A stretch of DNA of 64,000 bases from Phycisphaeraceae bacterium (GTDB lineage: Bacteria > Planctomycetota > Phycisphaerae > Phycisphaerales > UBA1924). Shown one piece after another: positions 42,562-51,028 of the stretch. The position numbers and the translations under genes are program-made. The DNA lies in contig JAHBXK010000007.1 of assembly GCA_019636535.1 (NCBI GenBank), positions 1-64,000 of the forward strand. The letters are read 5' to 3'. Position 1 is the stretch's first letter. Each line of letters opens with the position of its first letter. The notes beneath the pieces were generated by a model, which ran no database searches, was not told the DNA's origin, and saw only the letters and a list, made by a program, of their open reading frames with translations.

Positions 42562-44304
42562 ATGGGACTCACCAGCTCCCTCCAGATCGGTCGCTCAGCG
42601 CTCACCGCCAGCCAGGTGGCCATTCAGGTCACGGGTAACAACTTCGCCAACGCGACCACCCCCGGCTATTCCAGACAGACGATCTCCTTCTCGCCGTCGA
42701 GGGACGCTCGTGCGGGCGAGTTCTTCCTCGGCCGCGGCGTTCAGGTGCAGGGCATCCGGCGGCAGATCGACTCCGCCATCCAGGCCCGTCTCTGGGCCGG
42801 GATCAGCGAGCAATCCTCGGCGAACATAGACCTCCAATTGCTCTCTCAGATCGAGAGCACCCTCAACGAACTCAGCGATAACGATCTCTCGAGCGAGTTC
42901 TCGCGCTTCTTCGACGCGTGGAGTCAACTCGCGAACAGCCCAAACCAGCAGGGCGCCCGATCACTGGTCATCAACCAAGGCCGAACCCTGGCGGCTTCGA
43001 TGCGGGCCCTGCGAAGCGACCTCACCGCGATCCGTGCCCAGATCGACAGGCAACTGGCCTCTTCCACCAGTGCCGCCAACGACCTGCTCGGGCGTATCGC
43101 GGACATCAACACGGCCATCGTCCAAGCCGAAGCCGGGACCAGCGTCAGCAACACGCTTCGCGACCAGCGCGATCAACTCGTCAGTGAACTCAGCGCGCTG
43201 GTGGACGTCACCACCGTCGAACAGGCCAACGGCGTGCTCGACGTACTCGTTGGCTCGATCCCCGTCGTGCTCGCGGGACAGAACCGCGGCATCGAACTCC
43301 GAACGACCACCATCGGCAACGACCTCAGCGTCAGCGTGAACCTTCGTCAGGACGGAACGCAACTCGATGTCCGTTCCGGAACGGTCGGGGCACTGCTCCG
43401 CCAGCGAACCGACAACGTCGACGGAACGGTTGAGAGTCTCGACCGAATCGCCTCGCAACTCATCTTCCAGGTCAACCGCGTGCACAGCGCGGGCTACCCA
43501 GGCAAGCCGCTGAACACCGTAACCGTCACGCTCCCGATCGCGCTTGCGGATCAGTCGCTCGCCCTCAACGATCCGAACAACATCAGCCTCAACGGCCTCC
43601 CTTTCGCTCCGGTGAACGGAGGCTTCCTCGTCACAGTTCGCAACCAATCCACGGGGGCCACCGAGACCGTCCGGATCAACATCGACCTCGATGGGATCGA
43701 TAACGCAGGCAATCCCGGCACCGCTGACGACACCAGCCTTGCCAACATTGTTGCGCAACTCAACGCCGTCGGGAATGTCTCGGCCTCTGTCGGGGCCGAC
43801 GGCCGGCTCCGCATCGACGCCGACTCCGGATTCTCGTTCGAGTTCTCCGAGGACTCTTCCGGGGTGCTCGCGGTTCTGGGTGTGAACACTTACTTCACGG
43901 GCACTTCCGCCCGCGACATCGATGTTCGCCGAGCCCTCATCGACTCTCCCGAGTTCCTCGTGGTGGGCGCGCTCAACGGTCAGGACATGGTCGATAACGC
44001 CGCGGCCCTGGCGATCCTCGCCCTGCGCGACGCCGGCAACGCCGCCTTGGGCGGGCGCAGCATCTCCGGAGCGTGGATCGAGACCGCGCAGCAAGTCGGG
44101 TCGAACGCAGCCGCCGCAACCAACCGCGCGAGTGCCACGACGCTTGTCCGTGAGAACCTCGAAGCGCAGCGTTCGGCCGTCAGCGGTGTCAGTCTCGACG
44201 AGGAGTCAATCAACCTCCTCGCCTTCCAGCAGCAGTACCAGGGCGCCGCACGCTTCATCAACGCCGTCAACCAACTCACTCAGGAACTCCTCAGCATCGT
44301 CTGA
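42562..44304 (+). CDS. flgK: Flagellar hook-associated protein 1, FlgK
   Basis: FlgK joins the hook to the filament with FlgL. The 580-residue protein begins MGLTSSLQIGRSALTASQVA and has the rod-class motif NNFANATTPGYSRQ near residue 30, then RGVQVQGIRRQIDSAIQARL. The C-terminus has GVSLDEESINLLAFQQQYQG and ARFINAVNQLTQELLSIV. The ATG is fixed by this conserved N-terminus. There is no Shine-Dalgarno before it; an exact sigma-54 promoter lies so close that the transcript may be leaderless. Size is close to that of E. coli (547). Confidence 0.96.
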   Translation: MGLTSSLQIGRSALTASQVAIQVTGNNFANATTPGYSRQTISFSPSRDARAGEFFLGRGVQVQGIRRQIDSAIQARLWAGISEQSSANIDLQLLSQIESTLNELSDNDLSSEFSRFFDAWSQLANSPNQQGARSLVINQGRTLAASMRALRSDLTAIRAQIDRQLASSTSAANDLLGRIADINTAIVQAEAGTSVSNTLRDQRDQLVSELSALVDVTTVEQANGVLDVLVGSIPVVLAGQNRGIELRTTTIGNDLSVSVNLRQDGTQLDVRSGTVGALLRQRTDNVDGTVESLDRIASQLIFQVNRVHSAGYPGKPLNTVTVTLPIALADQSLALNDPNNISLNGLPFAPVNGGFLVTVRNQSTGATETVRINIDLDGIDNAGNPGTADDTSLANIVAQLNAVGNVSASVGADGRLRIDADSGFSFEFSEDSSGVLAVLGVNTYFTGTSARDIDVRRALIDSPEFLVVGALNGQDMVDNAAALAILALRDAGNAALGGRSISGAWIETAQQVGSNAAAATNRASATTLVRENLEAQRSAVSGVSLDEESINLLAFQQQYQGAARFINAVNQLTQELLSIV

Positions 44305-44324
44305 GTCACACTCGCCACGCGAGC

Positions 44325-46388
44325 ATGTCTTCCATCCCCTCCAACCTCTCCCGCGTCCCGAACCTGATGTCTTCCAGGTTCCTGCTCAATTCACTCAATC
44401 GCACGAACCTCGACCTCCTGCGCGTCCAGACCGAACTGGCGAGCAACAAGTCCGTCACTCGCTTCAGCGACAACGGTGTCGCAGCGAGCGCCATCAGCAT
44501 CCTGCAGGACCGCCTCGAGCGCGGTTCGCAGCGGCTTCAGAACCTCTCGGCCGCTCAGGGCACGCTCAACTACCTTGATTCCACCCTCGGCGATGCCACC
44601 ACGCTCGTGCAGGAGGCCAAGAGCATCGCCTCCGATCAGATCGGCATCACGTCTGACGCCGCGACTCGCGCCAATCAGGCCACCGTCATCGACGGCATGA
44701 TCCGGTCGCTCTTCCAACTCGCCAACCGGCAGACCAACGGACTGTTCATCTTCGGTGGAAGCACCCCCACCCGCGCTCCCATCGAGGAACTCCGCGGCGG
44801 CTTCCGCTACGTCGGTCAGGGCTCTGGACTTGTCACCGACCTCGGTACCTGGGACTCGATCCCGATCACGCTCGGCGGGAACAATGCGATCGGCGAGACC
44901 AGCGGCCGACTCCGGTCCACGATCGACCTCGATCCTGCTATCAGCGCCGGCACCAGGCTCAGCGACCTCAACGGAGCTCGCGCCTTGGGCATCACCAGAG
45001 GCGAGATCGCCTTCCGCGTCAACGGCGGCGCTGAAGTCCGCGTTGATCTGTCCTCTGTCGACACCGTTGCCGACGTCGTCAACGCCCTGCAGAGCGCCAT
45101 TCAGGCGTATGAAGCACAACAAGGAACCACCGTGCTCGGCCCGGCCGGAGTCGCTGTTTCCGCGAACAGCCTTCGCTTTGACGTCGCCGCGGGGGTGACA
45201 CTCGAGTTCGTCGACCCGGGCACCGGCATCACCGCCGCGGACCTCGGTCTTTCCGGTATCGTCTTCGATGATTCCACGCCCGATGGGACAGACCTTGACC
45301 CGCGGATCAGCGTCCTCACTCCCGTCTCAGCGCTCTCGGGGCTCACGCTCCCTCTCGGCTCGGTCCGGTTCCGGTTCGGGCAGGGCACGGGCAGCCAGAT
45401 CTCCGATGTCGACCTCTCCTCGGCCCAGACGGTCGGGGACATCATCTCTGCCGTTCAGGCCGCCGTTCCCGGTGTCCGCATGGCGATCAGTTCGAACGGA
45501 CGCGGCTTGGACATCTTCAACGAAGTCTCCGGACCCTCCCTCAGCATCGAGGAGGTCCCCGGCGGCGCCAACACCGCCACCGAACTCGGCATTCGCTCTC
45601 TCAATGCCCAGACATCGCTCAGCGAGTTCAACAATGGTCGCGGCATTCGAATCGTGACCGACCGCATCAACCCCCAGACCGGCATCGCCGACCGTACTTA
45701 CAACACCGACTTCCGCATCACCCTCGGCAACGGCCAGTTCTTCGACGTTGATCTCCGGCCGCAAGACACCATCACCGTCCAGGCGCTCATCGACCGCATC
45801 AACTCCGAGTTCGTAACCGCCATCGGCCAGCCCCCCCTGAACCCCGATGCTCCCCCCCTGGCCCCGGGCGACTTCTCGGCGGGTCTTACCAACGGCGCGA
45901 ACGGCATCGCGCTCACCCAGACCGTTTCGGGCGGACCCATCGCCGTCGAGAAACTCAACAACTCGGCCGCCGCAGAGGACCTCGGCTTCCTGAACGGATC
46001 GTACGACAGCGCAACCTCGACGCTGATCGCGCAAGATCGTGCACAAGTGCGCGTGAACAACCTGTTTACGACGCTCATCGAGTTGCGCGACGCCCTTCGT
46101 GCCAACAACAGTTCTGGCATAACGGTTGCTGGAGAGGATCTCGAGCGCGCCAACGACCGTCTGGCACAGGCACGCGCACTCGTCGGCGTCCACGCAAACC
46201 GCGTGATCCGCGCCGTCCAACGCCAGGAGGACCTGATCACCATCGACGAGCAGATGCGCTCTTCTCTTCAGGACGTCGACTACAGCGAGGCCTCTATCCG
46301 CTTCAGCCTCCTTCAGACCCAACTTCAGGCGGCCCTTCGTTCCGGGGCCATCAGCCAGAACCTCACGCTCTTGGACTTCCTCCGCTGA
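44325..46388 (+). CDS. flgL: Flagellar hook-associated protein 3, FlgL, enlarged
   Basis: FlgL, a flagellin-like junction protein. The N-terminal helix (NLDLLRVQTELASNKSVTRF) and the C-terminal helix (SSLQDVDYSEASIRFSLLQT) are flagellin-type. At 687 residues it is about twice the size of the E. coli protein (317); the extra length is in the central region between about residues 200 and 560, which is beta-rich and surface-type. It follows flgK after 20 bases. Confidence 0.92.
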   Translation: MSSIPSNLSRVPNLMSSRFLLNSLNRTNLDLLRVQTELASNKSVTRFSDNGVAASAISILQDRLERGSQRLQNLSAAQGTLNYLDSTLGDATTLVQEAKSIASDQIGITSDAATRANQATVIDGMIRSLFQLANRQTNGLFIFGGSTPTRAPIEELRGGFRYVGQGSGLVTDLGTWDSIPITLGGNNAIGETSGRLRSTIDLDPAISAGTRLSDLNGARALGITRGEIAFRVNGGAEVRVDLSSVDTVADVVNALQSAIQAYEAQQGTTVLGPAGVAVSANSLRFDVAAGVTLEFVDPGTGITAADLGLSGIVFDDSTPDGTDLDPRISVLTPVSALSGLTLPLGSVRFRFGQGTGSQISDVDLSSAQTVGDIISAVQAAVPGVRMAISSNGRGLDIFNEVSGPSLSIEEVPGGANTATELGIRSLNAQTSLSEFNNGRGIRIVTDRINPQTGIADRTYNTDFRITLGNGQFFDVDLRPQDTITVQALIDRINSEFVTAIGQPPLNPDAPPLAPGDFSAGLTNGANGIALTQTVSGGPIAVEKLNNSAAAEDLGFLNGSYDSATSTLIAQDRAQVRVNNLFTTLIELRDALRANNSSGITVAGEDLERANDRLAQARALVGVHANRVIRAVQRQEDLITIDEQMRSSLQDVDYSEASIRFSLLQTQLQAALRSGAISQNLTLLDFLR

Positions 46389-46451
46389 AAGGCGGCCAAG
46401 TCTCTTTCAGTTTGATGTGTTTGAGGGCCCGCACTGACCACGGGTCCGGAG

Positions 46452-46466
46452 GCGACAGGAGGTCGC
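46452..46466 (+). promoter_or_regulatory. GGA-loop hairpin upstream of fliW
   Basis: A 5-bp stem (GCGAC / GTCGC) holds the loop AGGAG, the shape of a CsrA-binding hairpin. It is 60 bases upstream of the fliW ATG. Only one such element was found here, so the call is weaker than in the flagellin leaders. Confidence 0.35.
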
Positions 46467-46526
46467 TCGGCGGAGTAGCCGGGGTCACTCCTGGGCCTTG
46501 CCAGGTCAGGTGAGCGGAGCGCACCG

Positions 46527-46985
46527 ATGCAAGTGCGGACAACCAGATTCGGCAACGTCGAGATCGCGGAGGACCGCGTGATCGAGTTCACCAAGGGGCT
46601 CCTGGGCTTCAGCGAGTACCGTCGCTATTGCCTGCTCGAGCCCGCCGAGGACTCGGCCTTCTTTTGGCTGCAGTCCCTCGATGACCCGTCGCTGGCCTTC
46701 GTGGTCACCGACCCGTCCTTCTTCGTGCCCGAGTACTCCGTTCCCATCCGCGCCGAGCAGATGGGAGATCTCGCGCTGGCACGACTCGAAGACGCCCAGG
46801 TCTTCGTCATCGTCAACAAGGTCGATCAGACCCTGACGGGCAATCTCCAGGGACCGCTGGTGATCAACACGCTCACCCGATCGGGGGAGCAGTTCGTCCT
46901 CGCCGAGAAGCGATGGACGACGCGTCATCCGCTGGTTCAACTGGCCCGGCAACAGTCGGCCCCGGCACGGGCCGCATCGGCCTGA
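46527..46985 (+). CDS. fliW: Flagellar assembly factor FliW
   Basis: FliW binds cytosolic flagellin and, when flagellin is exported, binds and inhibits CsrA. The 152-residue product starts MQVRTTRFGNVEIAEDRVIE, then FTKGLLGFSEYRRYCLLEPA. It has the DPSLAFVVTDPSFFVPEYSV block and QGPLVINTLTRSGEQFVL, all FliW-typical. GGAG lies seven bases before the ATG. It precedes csrA and the flagellin genes, the usual arrangement for this regulatory loop. Confidence 0.96.
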   Translation: MQVRTTRFGNVEIAEDRVIEFTKGLLGFSEYRRYCLLEPAEDSAFFWLQSLDDPSLAFVVTDPSFFVPEYSVPIRAEQMGDLALARLEDAQVFVIVNKVDQTLTGNLQGPLVINTLTRSGEQFVLAEKRWTTRHPLVQLARQQSAPARAASA

Positions 46986-47132
46986 GCCGCCGCGACCCGC
47001 GCTTCCCGCCCGGGCGAGCCGCAGCGCGTCCAGCGCTCGCACCGCCCGGCTTCATTCGTGCGACGATCACGCCGGTCACGGACGACCGCGCGGCGTGAGC
47101 GTCCGGACTACTCGCCTGGGGCACATCGACAC

Positions 47133-47142
47133 AAGGAAGGAG
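47133..47142 (+). promoter_or_regulatory. csrA ribosome site with overlapping GGA motifs
   Basis: AAGGAAGGAG contains two GGA cores and serves as the csrA Shine-Dalgarno, ending seven bases before the ATG at 47150. CsrA often represses its own translation through such sites; that is inference here. Confidence 0.45.
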
Positions 47143-47149
47143 CCGATCG

Positions 47150-47506
47150 ATGCTGGTTCTTTCGAGACAGCGCGACGAGACAATCATGATCGGCGACGAC
47201 GTGGAGATCACCGTCGTCGATATCCGGGGGGACAAAGTCAGGCTGGGAATCACCGCGCCGACGCGGATCGCCGTGCACCGCAAGGAGGTGTACGACGCGA
47301 TCAAGAGCGAGAACGAGCGTGCCAGCCGCATCAACAACAACGACGTCAACGGCGTCGGCCCGCGAGCGCGCCCGGGCTTTGCCGCACGCGGATCGCTGGG
47401 CGCAGCAAGGCTTGCCCGAGCCACCACGCCCGCGATCACACCCGTTAACCAGAACCCGGCGGGCGGTCCGCCGGCGACAGGCTTCCCGAACGCCCAATCG
47501 GCCTGA
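47150..47506 (+). CDS. csrA: Carbon storage/translational regulator CsrA with long C-terminal tail
   Basis: CsrA is a dimeric RNA-binding protein that blocks translation at GGA motifs. The core (residues 1 to about 65) is canonical: MLVLSRQRDETIMIGDDVEI, then VRLGITAPTRIAVHRKEVYD. The total of 118 residues far exceeds E. coli (61) and B. subtilis (74). The tail is Asn/Arg then Ala/Pro-rich and probably disordered. In Gram-positive systems FliW contacts the extended C-terminal part of CsrA, so the tail may matter for that contact. Confidence 0.96.
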   Translation: MLVLSRQRDETIMIGDDVEITVVDIRGDKVRLGITAPTRIAVHRKEVYDAIKSENERASRINNNDVNGVGPRARPGFAARGSLGAARLARATTPAITPVNQNPAGGPPATGFPNAQSA

Positions 47507-47536
47507 ACTCACCGCTCAATCGCGTCATTGAACTCG

Positions 47537-47557
47537 CGCCGCAGGATGTACGCGGCG
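47537..47557 (+). promoter_or_regulatory. CsrA-type hairpin in the first flagellin leader
   Basis: A 6-bp stem CGCCGC / GCGGCG closes a loop AGGATGTAC. The loop plus its flank matches the AGGATGT part of the known CsrA selection consensus. A second site, ACGGA at 47600-47604, is the flagellin Shine-Dalgarno. Two sites, one masking the ribosome site, is the layout by which CsrA represses B. subtilis hag. Confidence 0.6.
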
Positions 47558-47599
47558 AATTCACGGGACTTCCCGGCACGCACAGCCTGAGCCTCAATC

Positions 47600-47606
47600 A
47601 CGGAGG
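47600..47606 (+). promoter_or_regulatory. First flagellin ribosome site embedded in ACGGAGG
   Basis: ACGGAGG lies seven bases before the ATG at 47613. It works both as a strong Shine-Dalgarno and as an A-N-GGA CsrA core. The second flagellin gene has the same sequence at the same place. Confidence 0.55.
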
Positions 47607-47612
47607 ATTGCC

Positions 47613-49142
47613 ATGGCTAGGATCAACTCGAACATCTCAGGACTGATCGCCCGAGCCAATCTGAGCCGGGCCAACCAGGACCTAGAGGTGCGTCTTCAGC
47701 GACTCGCCACGGGCCTGAAGATCAACCGCGGCGCGGACAACCCCGCGGGGCTCATTGTCTCCGAGCGCATCCGCTCAGAGATCGCCGGCGCCAATCAGGC
47801 CGTCAGTAACTCGCAGCGGGCCTCAAGCGTTATCGCGACCGCGGAGGGCGCGCTCTCCGAGATCGCCGATCTGCTCAACTCCGTGCGCGGACTGGTCGTC
47901 GAGGCCGCCAACACCGGCGCCTTCAGTCAGGAAGAGCGTGCCGCCAACCAGCGGCAGATCGACTCGGCCATCGAGTCCATCACACGCATCTCCAACACCG
48001 CCAGTTTCGGCGGTCTCAAACTCCTCAATGGCTCACTCGACTACGTCCTCTCCGGCCTGAACTCGGCCGCTATCGCCAAGTCTTCCGTCTTCAGCGCCAA
48101 CTTCGCAGGTCAGAGCAGCATCCGGGTCGATGTCGACGTCATCAGTTCCGCTCAGACCGCAAGCCTCTTCCTCTCGACCCCCACCGGGAACATCTCTTCC
48201 ACGGTCACCCTCGAGATCGCCGGCTCGCTCGGCGTCCAAGTTCTCGAGTTCCGTGAGGGCCGACCGCTGTCCGAGGTCATCCAGGGCATCAACAGTTTCC
48301 GCGCCGCGACCGGTATCTCCGCGACACTTCTGAATCCCGCGGACCCCGCGAGCGGCCTGCGCTTTACCTCGACCGCATTCGGATCAAACGCATTCGTGTC
48401 CGTCAAGCGCCTCGGCGGCCCCCCGGGCGGCGGCTTCTTCCGAACCTTCCAACTCTCGGCCGCGGCCGAGATTCCTGGCTCGATCTCTTTCTCCGACACC
48501 GCGTTCGTCGCGAATCTCAGTCAGGCGAACTACGACAAGGGACGCGACGTCAGCGCCATCGTCAACGGTGTCACGGGCACAGGCGACGGCCTCAAAATCT
48601 CCGTCCAGAACAGCACCTCCCTGGCGATGGAACTCATCCTCCAGCAATCCTTTGCCACCACCAACAACTCAAACTCAACTTTCTACATCACGGGCGGAGG
48701 TGCGCTGTTCCAGCTCGGCGGTGAGATTTCCACCAACCTGCAGTCAAACGTCGGAATCCAGTCCGTCGCCGCTTCCAGGCTCGGCGGAACGCTCATCAAC
48801 GGCGCTCTCCATTTCTTGGCGAGTATCCGCTCAGGTGGGGCCAACGACCTCAACAGCCAGAACTTCCAAGCTGCCAGCCAGGTTCTTAGCAGTTCACTCG
48901 ACGAGATCTCCTTGCTCAGGGGCCGGCTCGGCGCTTTCGAGCGGAACACCCTGCAAACGAACATCCGCAGCCTACAAGCCGCGGTCGAGAACCTCACATC
49001 GAGCGAGTCACGCATCAGGGATGCCGACTTTGCCGAGGAAACCAGCCAACTCACCCGCGCCCAGATCCTGACCAGCGCAGGCACCAGCGTCCTAACGCTC
49101 GCCAACCAGCAGGCCCAGCAGGTTCTCCAGTTGCTCGGCTAA
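47613..49142 (+). CDS. fliC: Flagellin (first copy)
   Basis: Filament subunit, 509 residues. The N-terminal D0/D1 region (MARINSNISGLIARANLSRA; RLATGLKINRGADNPAGLIV) and the C-terminal D0 (ANQQAQQVLQLLG) are conserved. The middle (about residues 160-400) is variable and beta-rich. It is a distinct paralogue of the second flagellin, sharing only the end domains closely. It lies 106 bases after csrA and ends before a GC-rich terminator at 49177-49206. The leader carries two candidate CsrA sites. Confidence 0.95.
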   Translation: MARINSNISGLIARANLSRANQDLEVRLQRLATGLKINRGADNPAGLIVSERIRSEIAGANQAVSNSQRASSVIATAEGALSEIADLLNSVRGLVVEAANTGAFSQEERAANQRQIDSAIESITRISNTASFGGLKLLNGSLDYVLSGLNSAAIAKSSVFSANFAGQSSIRVDVDVISSAQTASLFLSTPTGNISSTVTLEIAGSLGVQVLEFREGRPLSEVIQGINSFRAATGISATLLNPADPASGLRFTSTAFGSNAFVSVKRLGGPPGGGFFRTFQLSAAAEIPGSISFSDTAFVANLSQANYDKGRDVSAIVNGVTGTGDGLKISVQNSTSLAMELILQQSFATTNNSNSTFYITGGGALFQLGGEISTNLQSNVGIQSVAASRLGGTLINGALHFLASIRSGGANDLNSQNFQAASQVLSSSLDEISLLRGRLGAFERNTLQTNIRSLQAAVENLTSSESRIRDADFAEETSQLTRAQILTSAGTSVLTLANQQAQQVLQLLG

Positions 49143-49176
49143 CCCCCGGTCTCGCGCAATATCGGCCGGTAATCAG

Positions 49177-49206
49177 GCCCGCTCCCCCCCGGGGGGGCGG
49201 GCTTTA
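49177..49206 (+). terminator. Intrinsic terminator after the first flagellin
   Basis: GCCCG...CGGGC arms enclose a run of seven C followed by seven G, then TTTAT. The GC-rich hairpin followed by a T-run ends 65 bases after the flagellin stop and separates the two flagellin genes. Confidence 0.7.
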
Positions 49207-49324
49207 TCGCTTCTTTGACCCCCAATCCTGTTTCTTCGCAATTCACGACTTAACTCGCTGGCTGCCCAAGTCGATCCACTCCGAGACAACCCGGCTTGCA
49301 GGCAAGCGGGGCTGACCCTTCATC

Positions 49325-49344
49325 GCCCGGTACGGATGCCGGGC
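49325..49344 (+). promoter_or_regulatory. CsrA-type hairpin in the second flagellin leader
   Basis: A 6-bp stem (GCCCGG / CCGGGC) closes the loop TACGGATG, which presents ACGGA. The ribosome-site copy of ACGGA is at 49460-49464, about 125 bases further on. As in the first flagellin, one GGA is in a hairpin loop and one overlaps the Shine-Dalgarno. Confidence 0.6.
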
Positions 49345-49459
49345 GGGGCGACACGGTCCGTACGACCGTCCGTCCGTCACGGGTTCAGCCGCACGCGAGC
49401 GGCGAGAACCTGACGACACAGTCAGCCTCCCTCGCAGCCTTCAAGCACGGGTCGAGTTC

Positions 49460-49466
49460 ACGGAGG
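49460..49466 (+). promoter_or_regulatory. Second flagellin ribosome site embedded in ACGGAGG
   Basis: ACGGAGG lies 5 bases before the ATG at 49472. Same sequence as the site of the first flagellin, including the preceding TC, although the leaders otherwise differ. Confidence 0.55.
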
Positions 49467-49471
49467 CACTC

Positions 49472-50995
49472 ATGAGTCGGATCAATACGAACATCCAGTC
49501 CCTGCTCGCACAGCGTGTTCTGAACCAGAACAACTTTGCGCTCAGTTCCTCGCTCGAGAGGCTGAGCACCGGTCTGCGGATCAACCGCGGAAAGGACGAC
49601 CCTGCGGGCCTCATCGCTTCGGAGAATCTCCGAAGCGAGAAGTCCGCCATCAACGCCGCGATCGCGAACGCCGAGCGCGCCGACCAGGTCACCAACATCG
49701 CCGAGGGAGGTCTCCAGGAAATCTCGGGTCTCCTGACCGAGCTCCAGGGCCTCATCACCGGATCGGCCAACAACGCCGGCCTTTCTCAGTCTGAGAAGGA
49801 AGCCAACCAGCTGCAGATCGACTCGATCCTGCAGACCATCGATCGCATCGCCGCGGCCACTTCGTTCCAGGGCAAGCGGCTTCTGAACGGCAACCTTGAC
49901 TACACCGCCAGCGGCGTCGCGGCCGGTGTCAGCGATTACCGCGTCAACGGTGCCAAGCTCGCCTTCAACCAGAACCTCGCTGTTCAAGCGGTCGTTACGA
50001 CCTCGGCCCAGAAGGGTGGCTTGTTCCTCTCAACCGGCGGTGCACTGAACCTCGGCGGCGGCGGCAACGGCGCCTTCACCATCGAAGTTGCCGGCGCACT
50101 CGGCTCTCGCGAGCTTTCGTTCGCGTCGGGCACGACTGTCTCGTCCATCGTCTCCGCGATCAACACCTTTGCCGACGTCACCGGCGTCCGCGCAACCGCG
50201 TCGGGCACTGGCCTGCGATTGGACTCGGGCGAGTACGGCTCGGCCGAGTTCGTCAACGTCCGCGTCGTCAACGCCGCAAACATCACGGGCACCGGCGTCG
50301 GCATCTTCGGCCTGCAGTCGAACGACTTCAGTGTCGCCTCGACGACCGGCTTCTCGTTCGGGTCAACTTCGGCTTTCACGGGCATCCGCGACAACGGCCA
50401 GGACATCGCCGCGACCATCAACGGCATCTCCGCAACCGCCAAGGGTCGCACCGCCCGGATCAACACCGACTTCCTGGACGTCGAAGTCACCTTCAGCGAC
50501 AACTCGAGCAACAACACCGCCCAGACACGCGGCGCGGTCAACGCGTTCACCATCACGGGCGGCGGTGCTGACTTCCAGCTCGCCGGACAGGTGGACATCG
50601 CCGGCAAGGTCTCGGTCGGAGTCCAGAACATTGCTACCCGCAAGCTGGGCAACAGCACCGTCGGGTTCCTCAGCGATCTGGCCAGCGGCAAGACCCTCAA
50701 CATCGTGGACGGCGACCTGAACAAGGCTCAGAAGGCCGTCGCCGAGGCCATCAACATCGTCTCCTCGACCCGCGGCCGGCTCGGTGCCTTCCAGAAGAAC
50801 ACCGTCGGTGCGACCATACGCAGCCTGGGCGTCTCCCTCGAGAACACCTCGGCCGCCGAGTCCACCATCCGCGACGCCAACTTCGCGTCCGAGACCGCGG
50901 CACTCACCCGCAACCAGATCCTGGTCTCGGCTTCCACAAACATCCTGGCTCTGGCCAACAGCCAGCCCCAGGCCGCGCTCCAGCTCCTCGGCTAA
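49472..50995 (+). CDS. fliC: Flagellin (second copy)
   Basis: Second filament subunit, 507 residues. D0/D1 ends are intact: MSRINTNIQSLLAQRVLNQN, RLSTGLRINRGKDDPAGLIA and C-terminal LALANSQPQAALQLLG. The variable centre (about residues 150-400) differs from the first flagellin and is rich in Gly, Ala and Thr. It has its own leader with two candidate CsrA sites and its own terminator (51029-51062), so it is probably an independent unit. Which paralogue dominates the filament cannot be told. Confidence 0.95.
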   Translation: MSRINTNIQSLLAQRVLNQNNFALSSSLERLSTGLRINRGKDDPAGLIASENLRSEKSAINAAIANAERADQVTNIAEGGLQEISGLLTELQGLITGSANNAGLSQSEKEANQLQIDSILQTIDRIAAATSFQGKRLLNGNLDYTASGVAAGVSDYRVNGAKLAFNQNLAVQAVVTTSAQKGGLFLSTGGALNLGGGGNGAFTIEVAGALGSRELSFASGTTVSSIVSAINTFADVTGVRATASGTGLRLDSGEYGSAEFVNVRVVNAANITGTGVGIFGLQSNDFSVASTTGFSFGSTSAFTGIRDNGQDIAATINGISATAKGRTARINTDFLDVEVTFSDNSSNNTAQTRGAVNAFTITGGGADFQLAGQVDIAGKVSVGVQNIATRKLGNSTVGFLSDLASGKTLNIVDGDLNKAQKAVAEAINIVSSTRGRLGAFQKNTVGATIRSLGVSLENTSAAESTIRDANFASETAALTRNQILVSASTNILALANSQPQAALQLLG

Positions 50996-51028
50996 TCCGA
51001 GACTGACGCACTCCGTTCCGTGAACTCG

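Larger units (their letters stand above)
49143..49471 (+). other. 329-base spacer between the two flagellin genes
   Basis: It holds the terminator of the first flagellin (49177-49206), then a 9-bp GC hairpin with one mismatch (49290-49311, loop CAGG), a GGA-loop hairpin (49325-49344), a 6-bp stem (49353-49369) and the ACGGAGG ribosome site of the second flagellin. No reading frame was recognised. A weak TTAA...GTCGAT flagellar-sigma-like pair near 49250-49275 was noticed but not called. Confidence 0.6.

Noticed and set aside
42961..44094. Minus-strand open frame of 377 codons inside flgK
   Set aside because: Antisense of a conserved hook protein, composition Arg/Val/Gly-rich, no motif.
49252..49275. 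Flagellar-sigma (sigma-28)-like promoter before the second flagellin
   Set aside because: TTAA and GTCGATCC are in roughly the right order but match poorly and the spacing is doubtful, so it was not called.
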